34,838 nt of DNA from Gemmatimonadota bacterium (GTDB taxonomy: Bacteria > Gemmatimonadota > Gemmatimonadetes > Gemmatimonadales > GWC2-71-9). The DNA lies in the NCBI GenBank assembly GCA_003222155.1, contig QHUU01000113.1, positions 1 to 34,838 on the forward strand. Reading direction: 5' to 3'. Shown in pieces: positions 16,048-23,978 of this stretch. Positions within the stretch are counted from its first letter, which is position 1; every line of letters begins with the position of its first letter. The position numbers were made by a program, and so were the translations under genes. The notes below the pieces were generated by a model. The model saw only the letters and a program-made list of their open reading frames with translations. It had not been told where the DNA came from and made no database searches.

Positions 16048-18183
16048 TCATGGCGTCCGGACCGGCGCGCTGGATCCCCCCGCCGCGGTCGGCGGCCGGC
16101 CCAATCCGGGCATCGGCTGCAGCCGGGATCGGCCATCGCTCCCAATGAACGCCCGCAGCTCGACATACGCCCGGTGCGGGTTGTTGCGCTGCAGACCGGC
16201 CCGGATCCACGTCTCGCCGTACCAGCGATCGAACGGCGGGTATTCCGCGCGGGCAAAGTCGCTCTCGAGCTGTTCCAGCGGCGTGAGCGCTTCGCGGACG
16301 AGGCGCCACATGGCGCTCGAGTCCGGTGCCTGGAGGGCATCAGCCAGCTTCAGCGCGGCCCGCGTCTGCCGCTCGTCCACGCGCAGGCCCAGGTCGACGT
16401 CGACTGAGAAGAAGCGCTGCTGGGTCCGCGACATGGCGGCCCCGGCCTCCGCCTCCGCCGCCAGCGCCGTGTCGAGACGGCCGACGCGGGTCTGGAGCAC
16501 CGCCAGGGTGTCGGCGTTGAAGGGTGTGAACGGGCGGCCGGTCGCCCGCTGCCACAGGCGCTCGACGAGGTTCTGCACCGCTTCCGACGCATACCACAGC
16601 TTGTCGGGCGTGTCGAGCAGCGCATGGTACTCGTCGTAGGCCGCACGGGCTTGGACGGCGGCGGGGGTGAAATATTCCCGCGTCCACCATGCGACGAAAC
16701 GGCCCGCGGGATCGGGTGACGCGTACACCGCGGGCGCGTTCCATGTGATGTCCGCGATCATGCGGGCCCCCATGACGTAGTCGCGCAGCTCGGACACGTT
16801 GACGAGCATATATTCGGTCGCACCGGCCTTCACGATGCGCTGGAATTCTCCGGCGATCGTCGTGGGAGCCACGGTGTGGGTGGTCTGCTTGCTCAGATTC
16901 CCGCCGAGGTAGGCGAGGTGGTAGTACACGCCGTGCTTCCAGCGGCCCGGGTCGTCCGGGAGGCCACGCATGTGGCCGTCGTTGTCGTCCGGCCAGACGA
17001 TGATCACGTCGTCCGGCAGGCCGAAGGCCGCAGGAGCGCGGCGAAACAGGTCCAGCATCTCCGAGTACATCGTGAAGTGGAAGATCGGCGTGCGCCCCGG
17101 CGGCAGCGCGTTCCGCACCATGGCGGTCTGCAACCCGATCACCTCGCGGAATACGCGCCCCTTGTCGTCGTCGGTGGTCCCCTCGGGCCAGGTGTAGGCG
17201 CGGTCCGACGTGTTCCGCAGTCCCACCGGCCAAATCACGTCCAGGTCGTGGTTCTCCTCGACGCCGCCGCGCCAGAAGGTCAACAGGCCGTCCCGGTTGG
17301 TGAGCCAGTCGTAATCGGGTCGCACGCCGCGCTCGGCGGCAAGGTTGAACGTGGTGAGGCCGAATGGATTGGAGACGAGAATGTCGTAGTGATGCGAGGT
17401 GTAGTAGAGGCCCCAGTCGCTCGCGAGCTGCTGCACCTCGAAGCGGCGATGCACCCGCACGTACGGCGCCACCATGTTCATCCGCAGCCGCAGCGCGGTT
17501 TCGAAGTAGCGCCGGTACCAGACCAGGGGCACGTCGCCGGTCTGGAGCGGGTACCCTCTCGCGTCGAACGGACGCGGCAGGATGTCTTCGTCGTCGTGAA
17601 ACAAGCCGCGATAACGGAACGTGGGCGGTCCCTGCGCGAAGCGGGTCGCCTTGAGCACCAGCGGATCGCGGTGCTCCGGCACGTAGCCGGTCCAGAGATA
17701 GAGGGGGTCGACCCCCAGCCGCTCGGACAGGGTGTAAGCGGCGAACGCGGTGCCCCGCGGGTTCGACCCCACGAGCCAGATGGTCCCCGGCGTGGTGACG
17801 ATGCGATAGGACTCCCACTGACCGCGCAGCGCCGCGGCATCGATCGCGGCCGGCAGAGGCTCGTTGCCCAACGTGGCAAGCCGAATGCTCGTCTTGCCGG
17901 CCGTGGGCCGGGCCACAATGGGGGGTCGGTAGCCGCTGATCGCCTCGATGTCGCCCGCCAGAAACGTGGCTGCCTGGCGCACGCTCAGGTGCTCCGCGGC
18001 GCCGAGCACGATCTCCGCGCCGCTCTCGCCCGCCGCGAGCACCACGTCTCCGGCCGCGACAGGGCCGGTCCGGACCCATGACCCGCGCACGGGCGCGGCC
18101 CACGGGTTGCCCTGCGCGGCGCCGCCCGCCGCAACGAGCGAGCACGCGACCAGCACGGCAACGATTGCTCGGCATCGGTTCAT
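16048..18183 (-). CDS. GH115 xylan alpha-1,2-glucuronidase, exported
   Basis: Removes (4-O-methyl-)glucuronic acid from internal as well as terminal xylose units, so it acts on polymeric glucuronoxylan; 711 aa. I chose the ATG at 18183 because AGGA lies about 8 bases upstream; the ATG at 18198 has no such site. The leader could be cleaved near GAA-Q (about residue 23), or lipidated at Cys14 (L-V-A-C). GH115 hallmarks include LGVDPLYLWTGYVP, YRGLFHDDEDI, MNMVAPYVR, the WPDDNDGHMR motif from Trp397, and GVYYHLAYLGG. The protein is shorter than many GH115 members (about 800-1000 aa) and appears to lack an extra C-terminal accessory domain. It is first in the run GH115-SGNH-SDR-MFS-enolase-GH67. 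Confidence 0.92.
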   Translation of the reverse strand: MNRCRAIVAVLVACSLVAAGGAAQGNPWAAPVRGSWVRTGPVAAGDVVLAAGESGAEIVLGAAEHLSVRQAATFLAGDIEAISGYRPPIVARPTAGKTSIRLATLGNEPLPAAIDAAALRGQWESYRIVTTPGTIWLVGSNPRGTAFAAYTLSERLGVDPLYLWTGYVPEHRDPLVLKATRFAQGPPTFRYRGLFHDDEDILPRPFDARGYPLQTGDVPLVWYRRYFETALRLRMNMVAPYVRVHRRFEVQQLASDWGLYYTSHHYDILVSNPFGLTTFNLAAERGVRPDYDWLTNRDGLLTFWRGGVEENHDLDVIWPVGLRNTSDRAYTWPEGTTDDDKGRVFREVIGLQTAMVRNALPPGRTPIFHFTMYSEMLDLFRRAPAAFGLPDDVIIVWPDDNDGHMRGLPDDPGRWKHGVYYHLAYLGGNLSKQTTHTVAPTTIAGEFQRIVKAGATEYMLVNVSELRDYVMGARMIADITWNAPAVYASPDPAGRFVAWWTREYFTPAAVQARAAYDEYHALLDTPDKLWYASEAVQNLVERLWQRATGRPFTPFNADTLAVLQTRVGRLDTALAAEAEAGAAMSRTQQRFFSVDVDLGLRVDERQTRAALKLADALQAPDSSAMWRLVREALTPLEQLESDFARAEYPPFDRWYGETWIRAGLQRNNPHRAYVELRAFIGSDGRSRLQPMPGLGRPPTAAGGSSAPVRTP

Positions 18184-18342
18184 GGCATCGATCCTCATGA
18201 TTGGCGACGTGCCCGGGGAAGCGGCGCAACTCGATATTACGCGCGCCCGTGCGGGCTCGCTCTCCCACAGCCCGGGGTGCTCCCTGACACAACCCTTTTC
18301 CGAGTCTCGTCATCTAACGAGCAAACCTCCGACCAGGCTCTC
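18184..18342. promoter_or_regulatory. Divergent intergenic region between GH115 and the DUF5916 gene
   Basis: This 159-base gap must hold promoters for both directions. On the minus strand TAATAT (18239-18234) could be a -10 for GH115, but no convincing -35 is seen. A short inverted repeat, CTCGT (18306-18310) and ACGAG (18317-18321), lies just before the DUF5916 gene. The 21-base operator found near susC and the enolase is absent here, so this region may answer to another signal. Confidence 0.35.
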
Positions 18343-20913
18343 ATGCTCTTGGGCTTGCCGCTCCTAGCCGCCGTCGCGCTCGCCAGTCAGGCCCCCAGCT
18401 CACGGCCGCAAGGCCATCCGGCGGACCCGCCCCCTCCGGCGCCCCCGCCGACCAGCGCTACCGCCACGCGCGCCGCTCAGGCACCCGTCATCGACGGGCG
18501 CGACGACGATGCCGTGTGGCGCGACGCCCGGCCGATCACCGAATTCCAGGAATGGCGGCCCAGCGAGGGCGCACCGCCCAAGCTCCCGACAGAGGCGAAA
18601 ATCGCCTACGACGCCAGTGCCCTGTATGTGTTCGTCCGCGCCTTCGATCCGCACCCCGACAGCATCATTACGGTGCTCGCCCGGCGCGACTACTTCACGC
18701 CCTCGGACATGATCTGGCTGTTCCTGGATTCGTATCACGACCGGCGCACCGGCTATGAATTCGGCGTCAACCCCTCGGGCGTGAAGCTCGACGCCCAGAT
18801 CTACAACGACGGCAATGAAGACTTCGCGTGGGACGCGGTGTGGGACGTGGCGACGCGCCGCGATTCGCTGGGCTGGACCGCCGAGTTCCGCATCCCGCTG
18901 TCGCAGCTGCGGTACGGGCGGCAAAGGCATCACACGTTCGGCCTGACGATCGATCGGGATCTGTACCGTTACGCCCAGCGCGTGAGCTGGCCCCTGTTCC
19001 GCCAGTCGAAGGCGGGGTTCGTGTCGCAATTCGGCGACGTGGACGGGTTCGACGACCTGGAGGCGCCGCGCCGGCTCGAGGCCGCGCCCTATCTGGTCAC
19101 CAAGAACGTGTCGCAGTACACTGCGGCCGGGTTCGGCCGCTCGCAGGACGTCACCATCGGTGGCGGCTTGAAGTACCGCGTCGCCTCGAACCTCACGCTC
19201 GACGCCACGATCAATCCGGACTTCGGCCAGGTCGAGGCCGATCCGGCGGTGCTCAACCTCACGGCGTTCGAGACGTTTTTCCGGGAGCAGCGGCCGTTCT
19301 TCGTCCAAGGCGCGGGGATCTTCCGCTTCGACGTGAACTGTACCGCGGTCAACGACTGCAGCACCGGAGAAGGTCTGGTTTACAGCCGGCGCATCGGACG
19401 CCCGCCCGAGGTGGGCACCTTCGCGGACCGCACCTCCCCCGTTTTCACCCGGATCCTCGGCGCCGGTAAGCTCACCGGACGCTCGCCGGGCGGCATGACT
19501 ATCGGCGTGCTCGACGCCGTCACACAGCACGTCAGCGGCGTCGGGGGCGCGACGATCGAGCCGACCACCAACTACGGCGTCGTGCGGCTGCGCCAGGACC
19601 TACGGGGCGGCGAGTCCAGCATCGGTGGAATCGTCACGGCCGTGAACCGCGACAACGATGCGTTTACGTCACCGTCCCTGCGCCACAAAGCCTACGTCGG
19701 CGCCATGGATTTTCGTCACCGCTTCCGCGGCGGCCGCTATGAGATGTCGGGATCGGTCGACTTGAGTCGGGTCGAGGGAACCGACTCGGCGATCGCCCTC
19801 ACGCAGCGCGACGCGGCGCACTACTACCAACGGCCCGATGCCCTGCGGTACGACCCGACGCGCACGTCGCTCTCGGGCGACGACGAGTCGCTGCAGTTCG
19901 GCAAGGTGGGCGGCGCGCACGTCCTGTTCCAAACCGGCTACGAGCGCCGCTCCCCGGGGTTCGAGATCAACGACCTGGGCTACCTGCAGCGCGCCGACCA
20001 GCAGACGTGGAGTACGTGGGTGGGCTTTTTCGACCGGAAGCGGCGCGCCCTGACCCAGCGCTTCCAGTGGAACTTCAACTGGTGGCAATACTGGACCAGC
20101 GCCGGACTGCCGGAGGAGCGTGCGTTCAACACCAACACCCATACGACGTTCAACAACACGTGGTCGCTCCACGTCGGGGGTACCCTGGGCCAGCTGGGCG
20201 AGACCTATTGCTACTCCTGCTCCCGCGGCGGCCCCGCCGTGCGTCAGGATCCCTACTTCGCGCCGTGGGCCGGCGTGATCGGCGACGACCGCAAGGCGAT
20301 CGTGCCCTACTTCTGGGTCAATTATTGGCGCGGGGACGGCGGGCGGTCTCGCAGCATCAATCTGAGTCCCGAGCTCGACTTCAAAGTCGCGTCGCGCGTC
20401 ACGGCGTCGATCGCGCCCAGCTATACGCGGGCGACGAACGACGTGCAACCGCGGGGGCTCGACACGACCCAGGCACACCATTACCTCTTCGCGCACCTCG
20501 AGCAGAAGCAGCTCGGCGTGACCATGCGCTTCACGTACCCGTTCACCGCGAATGCGTCGCTCCAGGTGTACGCGCAGCCCTTCATCTCCAAGGGCACCTA
20601 CAGCAACATGCAGGAGCTGGACACCGCGCGCGCGCGCGCGGCCGACTTCGCAAGCCGCTATCAGCGCTACACCGCTGACACGGCGGTCTCGAACCACCCG
20701 GGCGGATTCAACTCCAAGCAGTTCCACTCCAACGTCGTGTTGCGCTGGGAGTACCGGCCCGGCTCGACGCTGTTCGTGGTGTGGAGCCAGGGGCGTCAGC
20801 AGTCGGCCGGCGCCGAGGGCACGCGCGGCTTCCGCGGCGACTTGGGCGATCTGTTCAGCCTGTGGCCCGACAACACCTTCCTCGTGAAGCTGTCGTACTG
20901 GATCAACCGGTAG
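18343..20913 (+). CDS. DUF5916 outer-membrane protein with N-terminal CBM9-like domain
   Basis: Protein of 856 aa. The ATG at 18343 gives a signal peptide (LLGLPLLAAVALA-SQA); the longer in-frame start at 18277 would bury it. A Pro-rich linker (about 15-40) leads to a CBM9-like carbohydrate-binding fold (about 45-230: IDGRDDDAVW, YDASALYVFVRAFD, DSYHDRRTGYEFGVNPSG). The rest is a DUF5916 region with the hallmark NPDFGQVEADPAVLNLTAFETFF and EQRPFFVQGAGIF, and many alternating hydrophobic strands typical of an outer-membrane barrel. The biochemical function of the family is unknown to me. Its position between the xylan locus and the amino-acid hydrolases, and the CBM9-like domain, hint at binding of surface sugars, but no substrate can be assigned. 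Confidence 0.88.
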   Translation: MLLGLPLLAAVALASQAPSSRPQGHPADPPPPAPPPTSATATRAAQAPVIDGRDDDAVWRDARPITEFQEWRPSEGAPPKLPTEAKIAYDASALYVFVRAFDPHPDSIITVLARRDYFTPSDMIWLFLDSYHDRRTGYEFGVNPSGVKLDAQIYNDGNEDFAWDAVWDVATRRDSLGWTAEFRIPLSQLRYGRQRHHTFGLTIDRDLYRYAQRVSWPLFRQSKAGFVSQFGDVDGFDDLEAPRRLEAAPYLVTKNVSQYTAAGFGRSQDVTIGGGLKYRVASNLTLDATINPDFGQVEADPAVLNLTAFETFFREQRPFFVQGAGIFRFDVNCTAVNDCSTGEGLVYSRRIGRPPEVGTFADRTSPVFTRILGAGKLTGRSPGGMTIGVLDAVTQHVSGVGGATIEPTTNYGVVRLRQDLRGGESSIGGIVTAVNRDNDAFTSPSLRHKAYVGAMDFRHRFRGGRYEMSGSVDLSRVEGTDSAIALTQRDAAHYYQRPDALRYDPTRTSLSGDDESLQFGKVGGAHVLFQTGYERRSPGFEINDLGYLQRADQQTWSTWVGFFDRKRRALTQRFQWNFNWWQYWTSAGLPEERAFNTNTHTTFNNTWSLHVGGTLGQLGETYCYSCSRGGPAVRQDPYFAPWAGVIGDDRKAIVPYFWVNYWRGDGGRSRSINLSPELDFKVASRVTASIAPSYTRATNDVQPRGLDTTQAHHYLFAHLEQKQLGVTMRFTYPFTANASLQVYAQPFISKGTYSNMQELDTARARAADFASRYQRYTADTAVSNHPGGFNSKQFHSNVVLRWEYRPGSTLFVVWSQGRQQSAGAEGTRGFRGDLGDLFSLWPDNTFLVKLSYWINR

Positions 20914-20946
20914 CGCCGCCCGTCGCGCATTTGCCGAACGCTGTCT

Positions 20947-20968
20947 GGGGCGGTACGCTTCCCGCCCC
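20947..20968 (+). promoter_or_regulatory. GC-rich hairpin touching the CocE-type hydrolase start codon
   Basis: GGGGCGG (20947-20953) and CCGCCCC (20962-20968) form a perfect 7-bp inverted repeat with an 8-base loop, ending exactly at the ATG of 20969. The only G-rich ribosome-binding candidate lies in the 5' arm. In RNA this could restrict translation start, or act as a partial terminator after the DUF5916 gene. No T-run follows. The fold could arise by chance in such GC-rich DNA. Confidence 0.35.
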
Positions 20969-22804
20969 ATGCAGGTTTCCTCGCTGCTCGCGCTCGCCCT
21001 GTTGCTGCCCGCGCCCCCGCTGGCGGGGCAGCACGCCGACTCGGCGGCCGGCTTCGACCTCTCGGAGGTCATGATCCCCATGCGCGACGGGATCAAGCTG
21101 CACACTACGGTCTTCGTGCCGCAGGGGACACACCCGCCGCTGCCCATCATCTTCACGCGCACGCCGTACGGCATCGCCCACGCCGCCAACACGCTGCGCG
21201 GCTATTACCGGGCATTGGCGACCGACGGCTACATCTTCGTGTTCCAGGACATCCGCGGGCGTTACACGTCGGAGGGCCGCTTCGTCATGATGCGCCCGCC
21301 GCGCGATCGCCGCGACCCGAGCGCGATCGACGAGAGCACTGACGCGTACGACGCGATCGCGTGGCTGCTCGCGCACGTGCCCGGCAACCACGGCCGCGTG
21401 GGGATGCTCGGCATCTCGTATCCCGGCTGGCTCACCTTGATGGCGATGCTCGACCCGCATCCGGCGCTCAAGGCGGCCTCGCCGCAGGCGTCGCCGGCGG
21501 ACATGTACCTGGGCGACGACTTTCATCACAATGGCGCGTTCCGGCTGAGCTACGGCTTCGAGTACGCCGCGCGGATGGAGACGTCGAAGGGGCAGGATAC
21601 CTTCGCGTTCGACCGCCACGACACGTACCAGTGGTATCTGGCGCTCGGGCCCCTGGCGAACGTCAATGCCAGGCACCTGCACGGGGCGATTCCCAGCTGG
21701 AACGACTTCGTCGCCCATCCCAACTACGACGGCTTCTGGCAGCGACAGGCCGCCGCTCCGTATTTGACCCGCGTCACGGTGCCGACGCTCAACGTGGCCG
21801 GATGGTGGGACCAGGAGGACTTCTACGGACCGCTCGAGATCTACGAGCTGCTCGAGCGGCACGACACGGCGCGCGTGAACTCGCTCGTGGTCGGGCCGTG
21901 GAACCACGGTGGCTGGGCGAGCGCCGAGGGAGAGAAACTCGGCGAGATCGACTTCGGCAGCCCCACGTCGCGCTACTTCCAGGAGAAGATTCTCGCGCCC
22001 TGGTTCGCGCACTTCCTCAAGGACCAGGGCGAGCTGAGGCAGCCGGAGGCGATCACGTTCGAGGCGGGCGACAATCGCTGGCGCTCATGGGACGCGTGGC
22101 CGCCGCGGGGGACGACCGCGAAGCGGTTGTACTTCCAGGCCGGCGGCCGGCTCTCGTTCGAGCCCCCGGCCGCCCCCGGCGCGAGCGCGTTCGACAGCTA
22201 CGTGTCCGACCCCGCCCACCCCGTGCCGTACCGCCACCGGCCCATTCCGGCGACGTACTCCCCGCAGCCCTCCGGCTGGACCACGTGGCTCGTCGAGGAC
22301 CAGCGCTTCGTCGAGGACCGCCCCGACGTCCTTGCTTGGCAGACGGAGCCGCTCGAGCGGGACGTGACGATTGCGGGGGACATCACCGCTCGCGTGTTCG
22401 TGTCCACCACGGGCACGGACGGCGACTGGGTCGTGAAGCTGATCGACGTCTACCCGGACGAGCCCCCGACCGACTGGAAGCTCGCGGGGTGGCAGCTGAT
22501 GGTGGCGAACGACGTGTTCCGCGGCCGCTTCCGCTCGAGCTTCGAGAAACCGCAGCCGTTCACACCGAACCAGGTTACGCCGCTCACCATCGACCTGCAC
22601 AGCCAGGACTACCGGTTTCTCAAGGGACACCGGATCATGGTGCAGCTGCAGAGCACGTGGTTCCCGCTCATCGACCGCAACCCGCAGACCTTCGTCCCCA
22701 ACATCTTCGAGGCACGAGCGGCGGACTACCGCCCGGCGACCGTGCGGGTGTACCGCTCGCCGCGGTGGCCGTCGTCGGTGGAGGTGCATGTGGTGAAGGA
22801 GTGA
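20969..22804 (+). CDS. CocE/NonD-family hydrolase, alpha-amino-acid ester hydrolase type, exported
   Basis: Exported serine hydrolase of 611 aa with an N-terminal signal (ending near LAG-Q, residues 19-21). The alpha/beta-hydrolase triad is Ser150 (LGISYPGW), Asp281 (AGWWDQED) and His313 (GPWNHGG). A C-terminal jelly-roll domain (about 420-605) is typical of CocE and X-Pro dipeptidyl peptidase relatives. The carboxylates known in alpha-amino acid ester hydrolases (Xanthomonas citri D208, E309, D310) have counterparts at Asp184 (LGDDFHHNGAF), Glu283 and Asp284. That cluster holds a free alpha-ammonium group, which points to N-terminal amino-acid amide, ester or short-peptide substrates rather than cocaine-like esters or glutaryl groups. 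The gene lies 55 bases after DUF5916 and ends one base from the convergent M20 gene. Confidence 0.85.
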   Translation: MQVSSLLALALLLPAPPLAGQHADSAAGFDLSEVMIPMRDGIKLHTTVFVPQGTHPPLPIIFTRTPYGIAHAANTLRGYYRALATDGYIFVFQDIRGRYTSEGRFVMMRPPRDRRDPSAIDESTDAYDAIAWLLAHVPGNHGRVGMLGISYPGWLTLMAMLDPHPALKAASPQASPADMYLGDDFHHNGAFRLSYGFEYAARMETSKGQDTFAFDRHDTYQWYLALGPLANVNARHLHGAIPSWNDFVAHPNYDGFWQRQAAAPYLTRVTVPTLNVAGWWDQEDFYGPLEIYELLERHDTARVNSLVVGPWNHGGWASAEGEKLGEIDFGSPTSRYFQEKILAPWFAHFLKDQGELRQPEAITFEAGDNRWRSWDAWPPRGTTAKRLYFQAGGRLSFEPPAAPGASAFDSYVSDPAHPVPYRHRPIPATYSPQPSGWTTWLVEDQRFVEDRPDVLAWQTEPLERDVTIAGDITARVFVSTTGTDGDWVVKLIDVYPDEPPTDWKLAGWQLMVANDVFRGRFRSSFEKPQPFTPNQVTPLTIDLHSQDYRFLKGHRIMVQLQSTWFPLIDRNPQTFVPNIFEARAADYRPATVRVYRSPRWPSSVEVHVVKE

Positions 22805-22805
22805 C

Positions 22806-23978
22806 TCAGAGTTCCTCCGACGCCACCCGAGCCGCTTCCGCCAACACAGCGGCTCCGACGAAGATGCTCTCCTCGGCCGGATAAAACCGCGACGAGTGCG
22901 CGGGAATCGGGTCGCCCCCGGGCTCCCGTGCGCCGACCCTGAGAAAGCATCCGGGTATCCGCTCGAGGTACGACGCGAAGTCCTCGCCAGCCATGTTGAG
23001 GAACCCCAGCGGTACGATCGCGGCATCGCCGAGCACCGCGGCCGCCGCCCGGCGCGCCCAGCCGGCCGGCTCGGGCGGATTCACGAGCGGCGGAGGACCG
23101 AGCTCGATCGAGACCTCCGCCCGCAGCCGATAGACCGCTGCGCTCGATTCGGCGATGCGACGCACCTCGTCGCCCAGGAGCCGGCGGGTGTCGGCATCCG
23201 TGGCGCGCAGCGTCCCCGTGAGCGTGGCGCGGTCGGGGAGGACGTTCGGCGCCGAGCCCGCGTGCACGCTGCCGATGCTCACCACGGCGGGAGCCGCGGG
23301 ATTCACGCGGCGGGAGACGATGGTCTGAAGCGCCCCGACGAGCGCCGCCGCGCCGACGATCGGGTCCGCGGCCTCGTGGGGCCGGGCACCGTGCCCGCCA
23401 CTGCCGAGCAGCCGGATCTCGAAGCTGTCGGCCGACGCCGCGAGCGGCCCCTCCTGCGCCACCACCTGGCCTACGGCGAACCGCCGGTCTACGTGCGCGC
23501 CGAAGATCGCGGCCACGCCATCGAGCGCCCGCGAGTCGAGCACCGCCTGCGCCCCCCGTCCGGTCTCCTCGGCCGGCTGCAGCACGATCAGCACATCGCC
23601 GGCGGCGGGACACGCCGTCAGAAGGTGTGCCGCGCCCACTGCCCAGGTCGCGTGGACGTCGTGGCCGCAGGCGTGCATCACGCCCGGGTGCTCGGACGCG
23701 AACGGCAGGCCCGTCTCCTCCGAGATGGGCAACGCGTCGATGTCCCCCCGTACGGCGACCGGCGCCCGGGAAGAGTCGCGCCCGCGGATGCGGGCCACGA
23801 CGCCCGTGCCCGCCACCCGCTCGAGCCGGGCGGGCTCGACGCGCGCCAGCGCCACCTCGAGCGCTGCGGCGGTGCGCTCTTCCTTTCCCGACAGCTCCGG
23901 GTGGCGGTGCAAGTCGCGCCGCAGCTCGACCAGCGCGCCTCGCAACGCCGCAGGAAACAGCTCGGCGAGGCGGCTCAC
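22806..23978 (-). CDS. M20-family amidohydrolase (N-acyl-L-amino acid hydrolase type)
   Basis: Cytoplasmic metallo-amidohydrolase of 390 aa. The GTG at 23978 overlaps the racemase stop by 4 bases (GTGA). The longer in-frame opening up to 24224 only reads the racemase gene in another frame. The family motifs are LHRHPELSGKE (23-33), GDIDALPISEETG (78-90), HACGHDVH with Cys104, His106 and His109, PAEETGRGA with Glu137/Glu138, the dimerisation-domain GSGGHGARPH, and AGEDFASY near the end. This is the aminoacylase/hippurate-hydrolase/IAA-amino-acid-hydrolase branch. Downstream of a GNAT acyltransferase and an N-succinylamino acid racemase-type enzyme, its likely role is removing the N-acyl (succinyl) group from the L-isomer. 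No signal peptide is seen. Confidence 0.9.
   Translation of the reverse strand: MSRLAELFPAALRGALVELRRDLHRHPELSGKEERTAAALEVALARVEPARLERVAGTGVVARIRGRDSSRAPVAVRGDIDALPISEETGLPFASEHPGVMHACGHDVHATWAVGAAHLLTACPAAGDVLIVLQPAEETGRGAQAVLDSRALDGVAAIFGAHVDRRFAVGQVVAQEGPLAASADSFEIRLLGSGGHGARPHEAADPIVGAAALVGALQTIVSRRVNPAAPAVVSIGSVHAGSAPNVLPDRATLTGTLRATDADTRRLLGDEVRRIAESSAAVYRLRAEVSIELGPPPLVNPPEPAGWARRAAAAVLGDAAIVPLGFLNMAGEDFASYLERIPGCFLRVGAREPGGDPIPAHSSRFYPAEESIFVGAAVLAEAARVASEEL

Noticed and set aside
20624-20642. Alternating CG run, a possible Z-DNA or simple repeat
   Set aside because: It lies inside the DUF5916 coding region and encodes an Arg-Ala run; compositional, not a separate element.
19669-21192. 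Minus-strand frame of 507 codons opposite the DUF5916 gene
   Set aside because: Antisense shadow without a domain signature. It spans two real plus-strand genes and their gap.
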